7,614 nt of DNA, from positions 12,846 through 20,459 of the forward strand of contig DIJW01000161.1 of the NCBI GenBank assembly GCA_002421475.1. Reading direction: 5' to 3'. Positions 7,014 through 7,614 of the stretch are shown here, one piece after another. The DNA comes from Thiomicrospira sp. UBA5634 (GTDB lineage: Bacteria > Pseudomonadota > Gammaproteobacteria > Thiomicrospirales > Thiomicrospiraceae). The notes under the pieces are model-generated. The model was not told where the DNA came from, ran no database searches, and saw only the letters and a program-made list of their open reading frames with translations. The position numbers and the translations under genes are program-made. The first letter of the stretch is position 1. Every line of letters starts with the position of its first letter.

Positions 7014-7213
7014 AATCTATTTGCGTTCCTTGTTAAACATTTAACTCATGCAGAAGAAGATGGCTCGCAAAATAAACTGCCCCCTGATTGGGGATAGACA
7101 CAGTCGGTCTAACAATTCAATTTACTTCCCGAGACACCCTGCTGCTTCTCATAAGTTTTTTAATAATACCAGGCCTGGTGATCAACCAGGCCTAGTGGCT
7201 TTACCCGCGTAAC
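7014..7213. other. pgk-pyk spacer (200 bp)
   Basis: No gene is visible. The spacer holds the paired palindrome hairpin at 7168-7196 and a small CCCC-AATCA-GGGG hairpin (minus strand 7093-7081). A weak TTGAAT (7120-7115) with a poor -10 at 16-bp spacing lies on the minus strand. A pyk promoter here is plausible, given the spacer length and the hairpin after pgk, but none can be named with confidence. Confidence 0.4.
7168..7196 (-). terminator. Hairpin after pgk built from two palindrome copies (C1, C2)
   Basis: A perfect ACCAGGCCTGGT (7168-7179) and a one-mismatch copy ACCAGGCCTAGT (7185-7196) lie five bases apart. Because each is nearly self-complementary, together they form a long stem: on the minus strand CTAGGCCTGGT (7195-7185) pairs with ACCAGGCCTGG (7179-7169), with one wobble, around a TGATC loop. 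It starts 18 bp after the pgk stop. Only TATTATTA follows, not a clean T run, so it is a weak terminator or an RNA 3'-end stabiliser. Confidence 0.5.
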
Positions 7214-7614
7214 TTATTTAGCTGCGCGTTTTTCCAACATATCAACAGCTGGTAGTTTTTTGCCTTCCAAGAATTCAAGGAATGCACCACCACCCGTAGA
7301 GATATAAGACACTTGGTCTTCGATACCATACTTATCAATCGCAGCTAAAGTGTCACCACCGCCTGCGATAGAGAAAGCTTTTGACTTCGCAATTGCATTT
7401 GCAATTGTTTTAGTACCTTCGCCAAACTGGTCAAACTCAAACACACCAACCGGGCCGTTCCAAACAACCGTCCCGGCATTCATGATGATTTCAGCTAACT
7501 CAGCTGCCGTTTTCGGACCAATGTCAAAAATCATGTCATCGTCAGCAACCGCGCTGGCTGCTTTTAATTCAGCTTTTGCAGTAGGAGAAAACTCTTTTCC
7601 GGTCACAACGTCTT
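7214..7614 (-). CDS. pgk: Phosphoglycerate kinase (3' part, runs off the window)
   Basis: Pgk phosphorylates 3-phosphoglycerate, the RuBisCO product, with ATP to 1,3-bisphosphoglycerate in the Calvin cycle, and runs in reverse in glycolysis. About 132 C-terminal residues are visible of a family length near 390; the start lies beyond the right edge. The visible part is the nucleotide-binding domain: [14 protein letters not shown], then [36 protein letters not shown] and [20 protein letters not shown], all family signatures. The frame is open to the window edge, so any apparent start near 7606 (a GTG) is internal. The stop at 7214 is followed by the palindrome hairpin and then pyk. The gene belongs to the same carbon-metabolism cluster as pyk and fba. 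Confidence 0.96.
   Translation of the reverse strand, partial: DVVTGKEFSPTAKAELKAASAVADDDMIFDIGPKTAAELAEIIMNAGTVVWNGPVGVFEFDQFGEGTKTIANAIAKSKAFSIAGGGDTLAAIDKYGIEDQVSYISTGGGAFLEFLEGKKLPAVDMLEKRAAK

Noticed and set aside
7081..7093. CCCC-AATCA-GGGG hairpin as a terminator before pyk
   Set aside because: Only four pairs, and the following sequence is not a proper T run; it is too weak to call separately.
1..7614. CRISPR array, insertion sequence, tRNA or prophage
   Set aside because: No regularly spaced repeats, transposase or integrase frames, tRNA-like sequence or phage genes were seen; the only repeats are the short palindromes and hairpins listed.

Overview
The window (about 45% G+C by eye) reads as chromosomal DNA of an autotrophic proteobacterium. 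All seven protein genes lie on the minus strand, so transcription runs from the right end to the left: pgk (3' part) - pyk - fba - cbbR - cbbM - cbbQ - cbbO (5' part). A form II RuBisCO (CbbM) with its own cbbQ/cbbO activase genes, a CbbR-type LysR regulator and a class II aldolase points to a sulfur- or hydrogen-oxidising gammaproteobacterium of the Thiomicrospira / Hydrogenovibrio / Thiomicrorhabdus kind. That assignment is inferred from gene content and protein style, not from a database search.

Right part (4464-7614): the end of phosphoglycerate kinase, a 200-bp spacer, pyruvate kinase, a 45-bp gap, then fructose-1,6-bisphosphate aldolase, closed by a clear rho-independent terminator at 4412-4440. 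Pgk and Fba serve the reductive and regenerative phases of the Calvin cycle. Pyk drains fixed carbon from phosphoenolpyruvate to pyruvate.

Left part (1-4372): cbbR lies directly upstream of cbbM in the same orientation, not divergent as is more usual. The 220-bp cbbR-cbbM gap carries a perfect TTAATTA-N11-TAATTAA inverted repeat, a TATAAT box and a leader with several small hairpins. cbbM is intact and has every catalytic residue. Two terminators in tandem follow it, and then come cbbQ and cbbO, a MoxR-type AAA+ ATPase and its von Willebrand-type partner that reactivate RuBisCO. A further long hairpin separates cbbQ from cbbO.

The feature least explained by standard annotation is a perfect 12-bp palindrome, ACCAGGCCTGGT. 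It lies just upstream of cbbQ, just upstream of cbbR (overlapping the probable ribosome binding site) and just after pgk, where a second, one-mismatch copy makes a strong hairpin. It could be an operator shared by carbon-metabolism genes or a dispersed repeat; a genome-wide count would tell. No tRNA, rRNA, CRISPR array, insertion sequence or phage gene was seen. The window is an ordinary carbon-fixation locus with an interesting regulatory layer, not an unknown enzymatic system.
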